This document shows positions 6,742 to 14,621 of a DNA stretch of 26,826 nucleotides, piece after piece. How positions within the stretch are numbered: position 1 is the first letter of the stretch; the number at the start of each line of letters is the position of its first letter. This stretch comes from an uncultured Novosphingobium sp. Its GTDB lineage: Bacteria; Pseudomonadota; Alphaproteobacteria; Sphingomonadales; Sphingomonadaceae. Both the position numbers and the translations under genes were made by a program. The notes beneath the pieces were generated by a model. That model worked only from the letters and a program-made list of their open reading frames with translations. It did not search any database and was not told where the DNA came from. The stretch lies in NCBI GenBank assembly GCA_937996535.1, contig CALKVF010000096.1:1-26826 (forward strand), written 5' to 3'.

Positions 6742-7872
6742 CTATACCCGCGCAGGGCCACCGCGCAGTTCGGCGCGCAGCAGCCCGGCAAACAGCGCGC
6801 GCCGCAACCGTCCGCCGATCGCGATCGACAGCCGCCCGATGCGGCGGCGTTCGCGCCAGATATGATCGATCATCGGATGGTCGGCCGCGGCGCAGCTATC
6901 GCACCACCGGACCTCTGGATGATCGAGCAGCGCCAGATTTTCGCGCTGGAGCAGCACACCCGGCGAATAGCGCGCATAGCGTTCGTCGAACGCGGTCTTG
7001 AACGAGAAGGCGCCGGGCGGGGTGATGAAGCTGGCGAGCATGGCAATCGGCTGTCCGCCGAGCCGCAAGGTCAGCCGTTCAAGCTTGCCGCGCGCGGCAG
7101 CGCCGGCCAGCGCCTCGCGAAACAGCGCGCTGGTCGCCTGGTGCGAGGCGAGCGCAGATCCCGCCGCGCCTTTCCAGCCTGAATGTTCGAGCGCGAGAAA
7201 GTCCTCGATCCAGCACGGCAGGTCCGCGTCCCCGGTTTCGCGTTCGATCTGCACTTCGCCCAGCTCGGACAGGCGGGTGAACTGGCGGCGCAGCTCCTTG
7301 CGCTTCTTGCCCGAAAGGCTGGCTTCAAAATAGGCCTCGGGTGACTGCGCCGAGGCGAGCAGGGCGCGATCTTCGTGCCAGACCAGCCCGGCAGGGCGGC
7401 GCTGCGCGGCGAGCACGATCTGCAAGGCAGTGTGGAGCGGTCCTTCGAGCGGGAGCTGTGCAAGATGCAGGAACAGCCCGGCCCCGGCGTGGTGGTCGGC
7501 CCAATCGAGCAGCGCGGCCCAGAAGGCCTGTTCGTACCCGGCGGCGACCAGCGGCGCGCCGAGGAAGCAGTTGCCGTGGACCCAGTTGCACCACTGCGGG
7601 ATCGGCCAACGATAATAGCGCGGTTCGCAGGTCAGCGGGATCAGCCCGGCAAGCGCGCCATCGTGCTCAAGGCACAGCAGCCGCACCCGCGGCTGCGGAT
7701 CGAGCGCGCGCAAGGCCGGGAGCAGATACCAGCTTTCGTGGAACGGATTGGGCTCTGCCGCGCCAGCCGCCAGCGCATCCCACTGGGCGCGACCCTCGAC
7801 CGTGTCGAGCGCGGCCCAATCGAGCGCGCGCAGGCTTGGCGCCTCGTTTTCCGGATGCGGGTTGGTTGCCAT
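6742..7872 (-). CDS. CelD/BcsL-type GNAT acyltransferase (BioF2/FemAB-like)
   Basis: This 376-residue protein resembles the CelD/BcsL family of GNAT-fold acyltransferases (Acetyltransf_6, related to FemAB). Visible hallmarks are the N-terminal NPFHESWYLLPAL segment, SLSGKKRKELRRQFTRL in the middle, and a second half with LEHSGWKG..GSAL, then FKTAFDERYARYSPGVLL. Members act in exopolysaccharide, cellulose or exosortase-linked envelope synthesis and some in lipid modification; the donor and acceptor here are unknown. I see no signal peptide or membrane segment, so it is likely cytoplasmic. No obvious Shine-Dalgarno precedes the ATG. It lies between the hppA terminator and tesB, and probably heads the tesB-methyltransferase unit. 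Confidence 0.78.
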   Translation of the reverse strand: MATNPHPENEAPSLRALDWAALDTVEGRAQWDALAAGAAEPNPFHESWYLLPALRALDPQPRVRLLCLEHDGALAGLIPLTCEPRYYRWPIPQWCNWVHGNCFLGAPLVAAGYEQAFWAALLDWADHHAGAGLFLHLAQLPLEGPLHTALQIVLAAQRRPAGLVWHEDRALLASAQSPEAYFEASLSGKKRKELRRQFTRLSELGEVQIERETGDADLPCWIEDFLALEHSGWKGAAGSALASHQATSALFREALAGAAARGKLERLTLRLGGQPIAMLASFITPPGAFSFKTAFDERYARYSPGVLLQRENLALLDHPEVRWCDSCAAADHPMIDHIWRERRRIGRLSIAIGGRLRRALFAGLLRAELRGGPARV

Positions 7873-7927
7873 TGCCCGGCCGGCTCTAGGCGGGGAATTG
7901 CCAAGGATTGGCTAACGCAAACGAAAA

Positions 7928-7953
7928 CCCCGCCCGGATCGCTCCGGGCGGGG
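7928..7953 (-). terminator. Intrinsic terminator of hppA
   Basis: The 11-bp arms CCCCGCCCGGA (7928-7938) and TCCGGGCGGGG (7943-7953) close a 4-nt loop. Read on the minus strand the hairpin runs directly into TTTTCGT. It starts 30 bases after the hppA stop, so it ends the hppA transcript and separates it from the acyltransferase unit. Confidence 0.88.
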
Positions 7954-7983
7954 CTTCGTTCACCCTGGCGGTGGCAGCGCGGT

Positions 7984-10080
7984 TTACATCGCGCTGTGGG
8001 CCAGTGCCGCGAGCAGGAGCAGCGCGACGATGTTGGTGATCTTGATCATCGGGTTCACGGCCGGGCCGGCGGTGTCCTTGTAAGGATCGCCCACGGTATC
8101 ACCCGTGACGGCGGCCTTGTGGGCTTCCGAGCCCTTGCCGCCGTGGTTGCCGTCTTCGATGTACTTCTTGGCGTTGTCCCAAGCGCCGCCGCCCGAGGTC
8201 ATCGAGAGTGCGACGAACAGACCGCCGACGATCACGCCGAGCAGCAGCGCGCCAAGCGCGGCAAAGCCGTTGTCCTGACCCGCGACCTTGCCGATCACGA
8301 AGTAGACCACGATCGGTGCCAGCACCGGGAGCAGCGAGGGAATGATCATTTCCTTGATCGCCGCGCGGGTAACGAGGTCCACGGTGCGGGCATAGTCAGG
8401 ACGGCTGGTCCCGGCCATGATCCCCGGATTGTCGCGGAACTGGTCACGCACGTCGATCACCACGTCACCGGCGGCACGGCCCACGGCGGTCATGCCCATC
8501 GCACCGAACAGGTACGGGAGCAGCGCGCCGAGCAGCAGGCCAACGATGACATAGGGATTTTCGAGGCTGAAGTTGACCGTCAGGTTCGGGAAGAACTCGC
8601 GAAGGTCAGTGGTGTAGGCGGCGAACAGCACCAGCGCGGCAAGGCCGGCCGAACCGATCGCATAACCCTTGGTTACGGCCTTGGTGGTGTTGCCCACCGC
8701 ATCGAGCGCGTCGGTCTTTTCACGAACCGAATCGTCGAGCCCGGCCATTTCGGCAATGCCGCCGGCGTTGTCGGTCACCGGACCGTAGGCGTCGAGTGCG
8801 ACAACCATGCCGGCCAGAGCCAGCATCGAAGTGGCAGCATAGGCAATGCCGAGCAGCCCGGCGAGCTGGTAGGCCACAATGATGCCCGCGCAGATCACGA
8901 TGGTGGGCAGCGCGGTCGATTCAAGGCTGATTGCCAGGCCCTGGATCACGTTGGTGCCGTGGCCCGTTTCCGAAGCCTTGGCGATCGAACGCACCGGGCG
9001 GTAATTGGTCCCGGTGTAGTATTCGGTGATCCAGATGATCAGCCCGGTGATCACCAGACCCAGCAGCCCGCAGTAGAACAGCGTGCGGCCGTTGTAGGCC
9101 TGGTCTGCGATGGCGGTTTCCATGTCGCCGCCCAGGGTGTGGCTGATCGCCCACCAGATGGCCGGGATCGACAGCACGGCGGTGACAAGGAAGCCCTTGT
9201 ACATCGCGCCCATGATGTTCTTGCCCCCGCCGAGACGGACGAAATAGGTGCCAATGATCGAGGTGATGATGCAGACGCCGCCGATCAGCAGCGGCATGGC
9301 CATCAGATCGGCCAGGTTGGCCGCGCCCTTGAGCAGCAGCGCGGTGAGCACCATGGTGGCGCCGACGGTGACGACATAGGTTTCGAACAGGTCGGCAGCC
9401 ATGCCGGCGCAGTCACCCACGTTGTCGCCCACGTTGTCGGCGATCACGGCCGGGTTGCGTGGATCGTCTTCGGGAATGCCCGCTTCGACCTTGCCGACGA
9501 GGTCGGCGCCGACGTCAGCGGCCTTGGTGAAGATCCCGCCGCCGAGGCGCGCGAAGATCGACACGAGGCTGGCGCCCAGCGCCAGCGCGGTCAGCGCGGT
9601 GACGACGACCCGGTCATTCGGCGCATGGCCGGCCGGACCGGTGAGATACCAGAAGAAGCCCGCGATCGCGAGCAGCGCCAGGCCGGCCACCAGCATCCCG
9701 GTGATCGCGCCCGCGCGGAAGGCGAGGGTGAGGCCCTGTTGCAGCCCTTGCTGCGCGGCAGCCGCCGTGCGCACGTTCGAGCGCACCGACACGTTCATGC
9801 CGATGAAGCCCGCCACGCCCGAAAGGAACGCGCCCAGCACGAAGCCGGTGGCCGAGATTCCGCCCAGCGTTGCCGCGACGATGACCGCCACGACCACGCC
9901 GACGACGGCGATGGCCGTATACTGGCGCTTGAGGTAGGCCTGTGCGCCTTCCTGAATGGCGCCGGCGATTTCCTGCATCTTTGCGTTGCCGGCCGGTGCG
10001 CCAAGCACCTGGCGGCTGGTGATGAAGCCGTACAATACGGCCAATGCCCCCAGGGCAATCGAGATTACAACTAGACTCAC
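7984..10080 (-). CDS. hppA: K+-independent membrane-bound proton-pumping pyrophosphatase
   Basis: This 698-residue integral membrane enzyme couples PPi hydrolysis to proton translocation across the inner membrane, with about 16 transmembrane helices expected for the family. The substrate loop DVGADLVGK is at 189-197, and the acidic DDPRNPAVIADNVGDNVGD region (205-223) supplies Mg-PPi ligands. The motif GNTTKAVTKG (463-472) carries Lys467, where K+-dependent enzymes have Ala. That is the established marker of the K+-independent subclass. The start is GTG at 10080 with an AAGGGGGG tract upstream. It is 142 bases downstream of thiL on the same strand, but has its own leader with a palindrome (10110-10123), a possible promoter and a terminator, so it is probably a single-gene unit. 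Confidence 0.97.
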   Translation of the reverse strand: MSLVVISIALGALAVLYGFITSRQVLGAPAGNAKMQEIAGAIQEGAQAYLKRQYTAIAVVGVVVAVIVAATLGGISATGFVLGAFLSGVAGFIGMNVSVRSNVRTAAAAQQGLQQGLTLAFRAGAITGMLVAGLALLAIAGFFWYLTGPAGHAPNDRVVVTALTALALGASLVSIFARLGGGIFTKAADVGADLVGKVEAGIPEDDPRNPAVIADNVGDNVGDCAGMAADLFETYVVTVGATMVLTALLLKGAANLADLMAMPLLIGGVCIITSIIGTYFVRLGGGKNIMGAMYKGFLVTAVLSIPAIWWAISHTLGGDMETAIADQAYNGRTLFYCGLLGLVITGLIIWITEYYTGTNYRPVRSIAKASETGHGTNVIQGLAISLESTALPTIVICAGIIVAYQLAGLLGIAYAATSMLALAGMVVALDAYGPVTDNAGGIAEMAGLDDSVREKTDALDAVGNTTKAVTKGYAIGSAGLAALVLFAAYTTDLREFFPNLTVNFSLENPYVIVGLLLGALLPYLFGAMGMTAVGRAAGDVVIDVRDQFRDNPGIMAGTSRPDYARTVDLVTRAAIKEMIIPSLLPVLAPIVVYFVIGKVAGQDNGFAALGALLLGVIVGGLFVALSMTSGGGAWDNAKKYIEDGNHGGKGSEAHKAAVTGDTVGDPYKDTAGPAVNPMIKITNIVALLLLAALAHSAM

Positions 10081-10109
10081 TTCAGGGTACCCCCCTTCTG
10101 GCTATCCTT

Positions 10110-10123
10110 GAACGTATACGTTC
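10110..10123. promoter_or_regulatory. 14-bp perfect palindrome in the hppA leader
   Basis: GAACGTATACGTTC is a perfect palindrome located 30-43 bases upstream of the hppA GTG. It is AT-richer than its surroundings and suits a dimeric repressor or activator, though no regulator is recognised. It falls downstream of the best promoter candidate (10164-10191), so it would sit in the transcribed leader and act as a roadblock operator or RNA hairpin. Confidence 0.4.
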
Positions 10124-10163
10124 CCCAAGACGCCCGCTTGTGCGGGACTGTTCTCGGCAACAA

Positions 10164-10191
10164 GGTATAAGGCAGCAAAGGGCGCGCGCAA
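10164..10191 (-). promoter_or_regulatory. Possible hppA promoter
   Basis: On the minus strand TTGCGC (10191-10186) and TATACC (10169-10164) are separated by 16 bp, a plausible housekeeping sigma pair, and would give a leader of roughly 75 nt. This is weak pattern evidence only. Confidence 0.3.
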
Positions 10192-10222
10192 GCCCTCCAA
10201 TTGGAGCGCTGCGAGCAGGGGA

Positions 10223-11107
10223 TCAGGCCCCGCCGTGCTCGTAGCCAAGGGGCTGATTTTGCGGCAAAGCCTGGCCATCGAGCAGGATGGCGTCGGCCCC
10301 GGCGGGCAGCGCCGTGCCGATCCTGAAGGCCGGCACCGCGGGGGTGGCCGCAGGGGGCAGCGTGAACAGCAGTTCGTAATCATCGCCCCAGCGCAGGGCT
10401 TCGCCGCGGCGGCTTTCGGGGCAGGCGAGCGGCACGCTGGCGGCGGCAATATCGAAGCACACCCCGCTGGCCCGGGCCATGCGCGCGGCATCGAGCAGCA
10501 GCCCGTCGGATACGTCCATCATCGCGCTGACCTGCGGGGCGAGCGCGAAGCCCTCTGCCAGCCGCGCTGCGGGACGGCGATAGGCCGTGCTGTCACCGCT
10601 GCCGGCGCGCAGGGCTTCGAGCCCGACCATCGCCCCGCCGAGCGGACCGGTCAGCCACAGGCCGTCACCCACCTTGGCACCGCCGCGCGAAGGTACGGGG
10701 CGGTGGACGGCGCGGCCCAGCGCGGTCAGGCCGAGCGTCTGGCCCCCGGTTGGCGCCCGCCCAACGGTATCCCCGCCGAGCAGCGGTGCGCCGTAATGCG
10801 CCAGCGCCGCTTGCAGTCCGATGAGAAAGCGCGCGTCATCGGGGCCGAACTGGTAGCCCAGCAGCACGCCCAGCGGCTTGGCGCCTTTGGCGGCGAGATC
10901 GGAGATATTGGTGGCGACCAGTTTCCACGCGATATCGGCGGGATCCTGCCCCGGCAGGAAATGCACGCCCTCAACCATCGCATCGTGGGTCAGGACCAGC
11001 GCCTCGCCGCCGAATTCAAGCACGGCGGCATCGTCATCGAGCCCGCGCGCCGCCGGATGCGTGGCCAGGGCCCGCAGCGCCTCGATAAAGGCGCGTTCGC
11101 TGCTCAG
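10223..11107 (-). CDS. thiL: Thiamine-monophosphate kinase, apparently CTG-initiated
   Basis: ThiL phosphorylates thiamine monophosphate to thiamine pyrophosphate, the last step of the pathway, in the cytoplasm. Visible family motifs are the N-terminal DDDAAVLE (24-31), THDAMVEGVHF (40-50), the GGDTVGRAP segment and MDVSDGLLLDAARMA. The first conventional start codon in frame is a GTG at 11023. That would remove the DDDAA metal/ATP-binding residues, although the same frame encodes a family-like N-terminus (SSERAFIEALRALATHPAARG) upstream. No ATG, GTG or TTG exists there. The only sensible initiator is CTG at 11107-11105, overlapping the nusB stop as CTGA. From it the protein is 294 residues, normal for ThiL. 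It is the last gene of hisG-hisD-nusB-thiL. Confidence 0.9.
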   Translation of the reverse strand: MSSERAFIEALRALATHPAARGLDDDAAVLEFGGEALVLTHDAMVEGVHFLPGQDPADIAWKLVATNISDLAAKGAKPLGVLLGYQFGPDDARFLIGLQAALAHYGAPLLGGDTVGRAPTGGQTLGLTALGRAVHRPVPSRGGAKVGDGLWLTGPLGGAMVGLEALRAGSGDSTAYRRPAARLAEGFALAPQVSAMMDVSDGLLLDAARMARASGVCFDIAAASVPLACPESRRGEALRWGDDYELLFTLPPAATPAVPAFRIGTALPAGADAILLDGQALPQNQPLGYEHGGA

Positions 11108-11547
11108 CGCACCGCCTTGGCGACGGCATCGAGCACGCCGTTGACGAACTTGGCCTCGCGCGCCTCGAAGAAAGCGTGCGCGACATCGACATATTCGCTG
11201 ATCGCGGCGGCGGTCGGCACGTCGGGGCGGGCTATCAGTTCCCAGGCGCCCGAGCGCAGGATCTGCAGCATGGTCTTGTCGAGCCGTTCAAGCTTCCAGC
11301 CATCGGCGAGCCGTTCGCTCAGCAGAGCGTCGATCTCGTCGCGGCGGGCGTCGACGCCCTTGACCACGGCGTCGAAGAATTCGACCTCGGCGTCGGCATA
11401 CTGCGCGCCTTCGATTTCGGCGCCGAGCCGGTGACGGTGAAACTCGTCCAGCAGGGTCGCCATGCGCGTGCCCTCCATGTCGAGCTGGTAGAGCGCCTGG
11501 ACGGCGGCGAGGCGCGCAGCAGCGCGCTCCTTGGAACGGGCTTTCAT
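11104..11547 (-). CDS. nusB: Transcription antitermination factor NusB
   Basis: This 147-residue all-helical RNA-binding protein works with NusE (S10) in rRNA antitermination complexes. The family signature is seen at the N-terminus (RLAAVQALYQLDM, about 12-24) and near the C-terminus (YVDVAHAFFEAREAKFVNGVLDAVAK). An Arg/Lys-rich N-terminal tip fits boxA RNA binding. Its ATG overlaps the hisD stop as ATGA, and its own TGA is overlapped by the presumed CTG of thiL, so translation is probably coupled in both directions. Pairing of nusB with thiL is common in bacteria; attachment to hisGD is the less usual part. The length and motifs leave little doubt. Confidence 0.96.
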   Translation of the reverse strand: MKARSKERAAARLAAVQALYQLDMEGTRMATLLDEFHRHRLGAEIEGAQYADAEVEFFDAVVKGVDARRDEIDALLSERLADGWKLERLDKTMLQILRSGAWELIARPDVPTAAAISEYVDVAHAFFEAREAKFVNGVLDAVAKAVR

Positions 11548-12836
11548 ATGCCGAGCCTTACTTCGATCGAGCGGGCGTGCGCGGGGAGGCCCTCGGCCTG
11601 GGCCAGCGCAATTGCGGCTGGCCCAACGGCCTTGAGCGCGGCCTCGTCAAGCTGGATGAAGCTGGTGCGCTTCATGAAGTCCAGCACCGAGAGGCCCGAG
11701 GAAAACCGCGCGCGCCGCCCTGTGGGGAGGACGTGGTTCGGCCCAGCGACGTAGTCACCGACCGCTTCGGGGGTCATGCGGCCCATGAACACCGAGCCGG
11801 CATGACGGATCGCATCCATCAGCGGCTGGGGATCATCGACTGCCAGTTGCACGTGTTCGGCGGCCAGCGCATTGGCCAGCGCCGGGGCTTCATCAAGGCT
11901 GGCGACCTCGATGATCGTGCCGTGGGTGTTCCAGCTTTCCGCCGCAACGCGGGCGGTGGGCAGCATCGCGAGTTCAACCCCGACCCGGTCCGCCACGGTA
12001 TCGGCGAACACCGGATCGTCGGTGATCAGGATCGACTGGGCCGAAGGATCGTGTTCGGCCTGGCTCATCAGATCCGCCGCGGTCCATTCGGGATCGTTCT
12101 TGCCATCGGCGATGACGAGGATTTCGCTCGGCCCGGCGACCATGTCGATCCCGACCACGCCGAACAGCTGGCGCTTGGCTTCGGCGACCCAGGCATTGCC
12201 CGGCCCGGTGATCACATCGACCGGCTTGATCTGCGCGGTGCCATAGGCCAGCGCGGCAACTGCCTGCGCGCCGCCGACCCGCCAGACTTCATCGACCCCG
12301 GCAAGGTGGGCGGCGGCCAGCACCAGCGGGTTGACCTGTCCCTTGGGGGTGGGGGTAACGACCACCAGCCGCTCAACCCCGGCGACCTTGGCCGGGATCG
12401 CGTTCATCAGCAGCGACGAGGGATAGGCCGCGCGTCCGCCCGGCACATAGAGCCCGGCGGCATCAACCGCGCGCCAGCGCGCACCCAGCCGCACGCCCAC
12501 ATCGTCAACATGGTCGCGGTTTTCGGGAAGCTGGGCCACATGATAGGCGCGGATGCGCTGCGCTGCGAGTTCCAGCGCGGCGCGCAGATCGGGCGCGAGG
12601 TCTTCAAAAGCGGCGCGGCAGGCCTCTGCCGAAATGCGCCAGTCGTCCTCGCCCGCAAGGGTGTGGCCGTCGAACTTCGCGGTGAGTTCGGCCAGTGCGG
12701 CATCGCCGCGATTGTGCACGTCATCGAGGATCAGCTTCACGTCGCGCGCGACATTGTCCTCGCTCTCGCGCCGGTCGGCGACAAGGCGGCGAAAGGCTTG
12801 AGCAAAGCCGGTATCACTGGACCGCAGACGCAGCAT
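11544..12836 (-). CDS. hisD: Histidinol dehydrogenase
   Basis: HisD oxidises L-histidinol to L-histidine in two NAD+-dependent steps, using a catalytic Zn2+. The 430-residue protein has the full residue set. Zn ligands are Q259 and H262 (SQAEHDPSAQ), D361 (GDYVAGPNH) and H420. The catalytic pair is E327-H328 in AAEHVQL. These match the E. coli positions within one residue. The ATG at 12836 shares one base with the hisG stop (TGATG), so the two are translationally coupled, and its TGA overlaps the nusB start. The order hisG-hisD-nusB places two histidine steps (first and last) at the head of this operon; other his genes are not in the window. Confidence 0.97.
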   Translation of the reverse strand: MLRLRSSDTGFAQAFRRLVADRRESEDNVARDVKLILDDVHNRGDAALAELTAKFDGHTLAGEDDWRISAEACRAAFEDLAPDLRAALELAAQRIRAYHVAQLPENRDHVDDVGVRLGARWRAVDAAGLYVPGGRAAYPSSLLMNAIPAKVAGVERLVVVTPTPKGQVNPLVLAAAHLAGVDEVWRVGGAQAVAALAYGTAQIKPVDVITGPGNAWVAEAKRQLFGVVGIDMVAGPSEILVIADGKNDPEWTAADLMSQAEHDPSAQSILITDDPVFADTVADRVGVELAMLPTARVAAESWNTHGTIIEVASLDEAPALANALAAEHVQLAVDDPQPLMDAIRHAGSVFMGRMTPEAVGDYVAGPNHVLPTGRRARFSSGLSVLDFMKRTSFIQLDEAALKAVGPAAIALAQAEGLPAHARSIEVRLGI

Positions 12837-13492
12837 CAGGCGGCCTGCTGTTCGGCCACCAGGGCGCGGAAGCGTTCGACCAGCGCACCGACCCGTTCAT
12901 CGGTCTTGAGCGCGGCGCGGTTGACGATCAGCCGGGCCGAGATCTGCAGGATCGTGCTGGTTTCGACCAGCCCGTTGTCCTTGAGCGTGCGCCCGGTCGA
13001 GACGAGATCGACGATCCGGCTGGCCAGGCCAAGCCCCGGCGCCAGTTCCATCGCCCCGTTGAGCTTCACCACTTCGGCCTGCACCCCGAGCTTTTCAAAG
13101 TGCTTGCGGGTGAGGTTGGGATACTTGCTGGCAACCCGCAGGTGGCTGGCGTGGCCGGCGCCTTGACGCGCATCTACCGGTTCGGCGACCGACAGGCGGC
13201 AGTGCCCGATGTCGAGATCGACCGGGGCATAGAGATCGGAATAGGCGAATTCCTCAACCACGTCGGAGCCGACGATCCCGGCCTGCGCTGCGCCGTGGGC
13301 GACAAAGGTCGCCACGTCGAAGGCGCGCACGCGGATCAGGCGCATGTCCGAACCTTCGCAGGCGAAAGATAGTGCACGCGACTTCTTGTCGTGGAACTCC
13401 GCTTCGGGCACCACGCCGGCACGTGCCATCAGCGGCAAGGCCTCATCGAGGATGCGGCCCTTGGGAATTGCGAAGGTAAGTGGACGGGACAT
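12836..13492 (-). CDS. hisG: ATP phosphoribosyltransferase, short-form catalytic subunit
   Basis: HisG catalyses the committed step of histidine synthesis, joining ATP and PRPP. At 218 residues it is the short form (HisG_S): IPKGRILDEALPL at 9-21 and the PRPP-binding segment VDLVSTGRTLKDNG (161-174) are present, and the C-terminal ACT-like regulatory domain of long HisG is absent. Short HisG normally needs HisZ for activity and feedback control; hisZ is not in this window. The ATG at 13492 is preferred to an in-frame codon at 13528, because MSRPLTFAIPKGR is the family N-terminus and a -35/-10 pair lies just upstream. There is no Shine-Dalgarno, which suggests a leaderless transcript. It heads hisG-hisD-nusB-thiL. 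Confidence 0.96.
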   Translation of the reverse strand: MSRPLTFAIPKGRILDEALPLMARAGVVPEAEFHDKKSRALSFACEGSDMRLIRVRAFDVATFVAHGAAQAGIVGSDVVEEFAYSDLYAPVDLDIGHCRLSVAEPVDARQGAGHASHLRVASKYPNLTRKHFEKLGVQAEVVKLNGAMELAPGLGLASRIVDLVSTGRTLKDNGLVETSTILQISARLIVNRAALKTDERVGALVERFRALVAEQQAA

Positions 13493-13499
13493 GCCGCGG

Positions 13500-13528
13500 C
13501 GTTTAGGCGCGGCGCGGCGAAAGGGCAA
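13500..13528 (-). promoter_or_regulatory. Promoter of the hisG-hisD-nusB-thiL operon, probably leaderless
   Basis: On the minus strand TTGCCC (13528-13523) and TAAACG (13505-13500) are exactly 17 bp apart. The -10 ends 7 nt before the hisG ATG (13492-13490), which puts the expected transcription start at the start codon. No Shine-Dalgarno is present. The -35 overlaps the ribosome-binding region of the divergent DUF2332 gene. Confidence 0.5.
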
Positions 13529-13538
13529 GGATTCGGCG

Positions 13539-14621
13539 ATGGCGGAAAAGTATCAATTCATCGACATCAACGCGAGCGGTCCGGGGATCGTCGCGGCGGC
13601 CTTTGCCAACCAGGTGGCCTATTGTCTCCAGGCTGGGGCGACGGTCACCGCGCGGGTCGTGGCTGCGCTGCAGGCGCTGATCGAAGGCGAGGAGCGCGGC
13701 GCTCTGCTCGATGCCGTGCGCGGCTGGCAGGGGGCGCCGCTGGCCGATGCCGTGCCGCTGCGGTTGGCGGGCGGAATTCACGCCTTGCACCTTGCCGGGC
13801 GCGACGCCGGTTTGGGCGCGATCTACCGCGATGAGGCGGGCTGCGACGATGCCGCGCTGGTCGGCGCCGCGATCCGCGCGCACGAGGCCGAATTGCTGCC
13901 TTGGCTTGATGGTCCGCCGCAAACCAACGAGGCCGGGCGCTCGTCCAATTTCATCGCGGCGATGCTGTGGCTCGCCGAGCAGGGGCTGCCGCCGCGTTTC
14001 CAGTGCCTTGAAATCGGATCGAGCGCCGGGATCAATCTGATGCTGGCGCGCTATCACTATGATCTTGGCGGGGCGGAAGTTGGGCCGCAGCCCGGGGCGA
14101 TGCGCTTCAAGCCCGAGTGGCAGGGCAGTGCGCCGCCCGCCCGCGCGATCGAAATCGCCGCCACCAAAGGCTGCGATGTCGCGCCGGTTGACCTGGCCGA
14201 TCCGGTGCAGGCGCTGCGGCTCATGGCCTATATCTGGCCTGAACACACTGTGCGCTTTGAACGGATGGCGGCGGCGATTGCCGAGGCGGCGAAAAGCCCG
14301 CCCGATCTGGTGCAGATGAACGCGGCCGAATTCATCGAAGCCGAACTTGCCAAGCCGCAGGAGGCGGGCACCACCCGCGTGCTGATGCATTCGATCGTCT
14401 GGCAATATGTCCCGGCTGACCAGCAGGCCCGGGTGACGGCGGCGATGGAAGCGGCTGGGGCCAGGGCCACGGCGGAGCGGCAGCTGGCGTGGATCTCGCT
14501 CGAAGCGAACCGGGTGCTGCACCTGCACGAACTGGTGGTGCGCCACTGGCCGGGCGGGGGCGAGCCGGTGATGCTGGCGCGCGCCCATCCGCACGGCGCA
14601 TCGATCGATTGGAAGGTTTAG
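13539..14621 (+). CDS. DUF2332 family protein
   Basis: A 360-residue protein of the uncharacterised DUF2332 family. The recognisable core is FQCLEIGSSAGINLMLARYHYDLG (about 153-176), which resembles a nucleotide- or SAM-binding glycine-rich loop, and there is a later VLMHSIVWQYVP segment. A methyltransferase-like Rossmann fold is plausible, but no activity is established from sequence. The ATG at 13539 has AAGG 9-12 nt upstream. The frame is open further upstream, but that part overlaps hisG antisense. It is divergent from hisG (46-base gap) and its TAG overlaps the TAA of the convergent LtrA gene by 3 bases. Confidence 0.82.
   Translation: MAEKYQFIDINASGPGIVAAAFANQVAYCLQAGATVTARVVAALQALIEGEERGALLDAVRGWQGAPLADAVPLRLAGGIHALHLAGRDAGLGAIYRDEAGCDDAALVGAAIRAHEAELLPWLDGPPQTNEAGRSSNFIAAMLWLAEQGLPPRFQCLEIGSSAGINLMLARYHYDLGGAEVGPQPGAMRFKPEWQGSAPPARAIEIAATKGCDVAPVDLADPVQALRLMAYIWPEHTVRFERMAAAIAEAAKSPPDLVQMNAAEFIEAELAKPQEAGTTRVLMHSIVWQYVPADQQARVTAAMEAAGARATAERQLAWISLEANRVLHLHELVVRHWPGGGEPVMLARAHPHGASIDWKV

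Noticed and set aside
7375..10074. Very long open frame on the plus strand opposite hppA
   Set aside because: It is antisense to a clearly conserved pump and rich in Gly/His/Arg/Asp low-complexity. It has no family motif and is a typical GC-rich shadow.
10081..10222. EcfG-type general stress promoter before hppA (GGAAC-N16/17-CGTT)
   Set aside because: A GGAAC occurs on the minus strand, but no CGTT follows at the right distance; the palindrome explains the match better.
11577..13166. Long plus-strand frame opposite hisD/hisG
   Set aside because: Antisense shadow of two well-conserved enzymes; composition is Arg/Gly/His rich and no start signal is visible.
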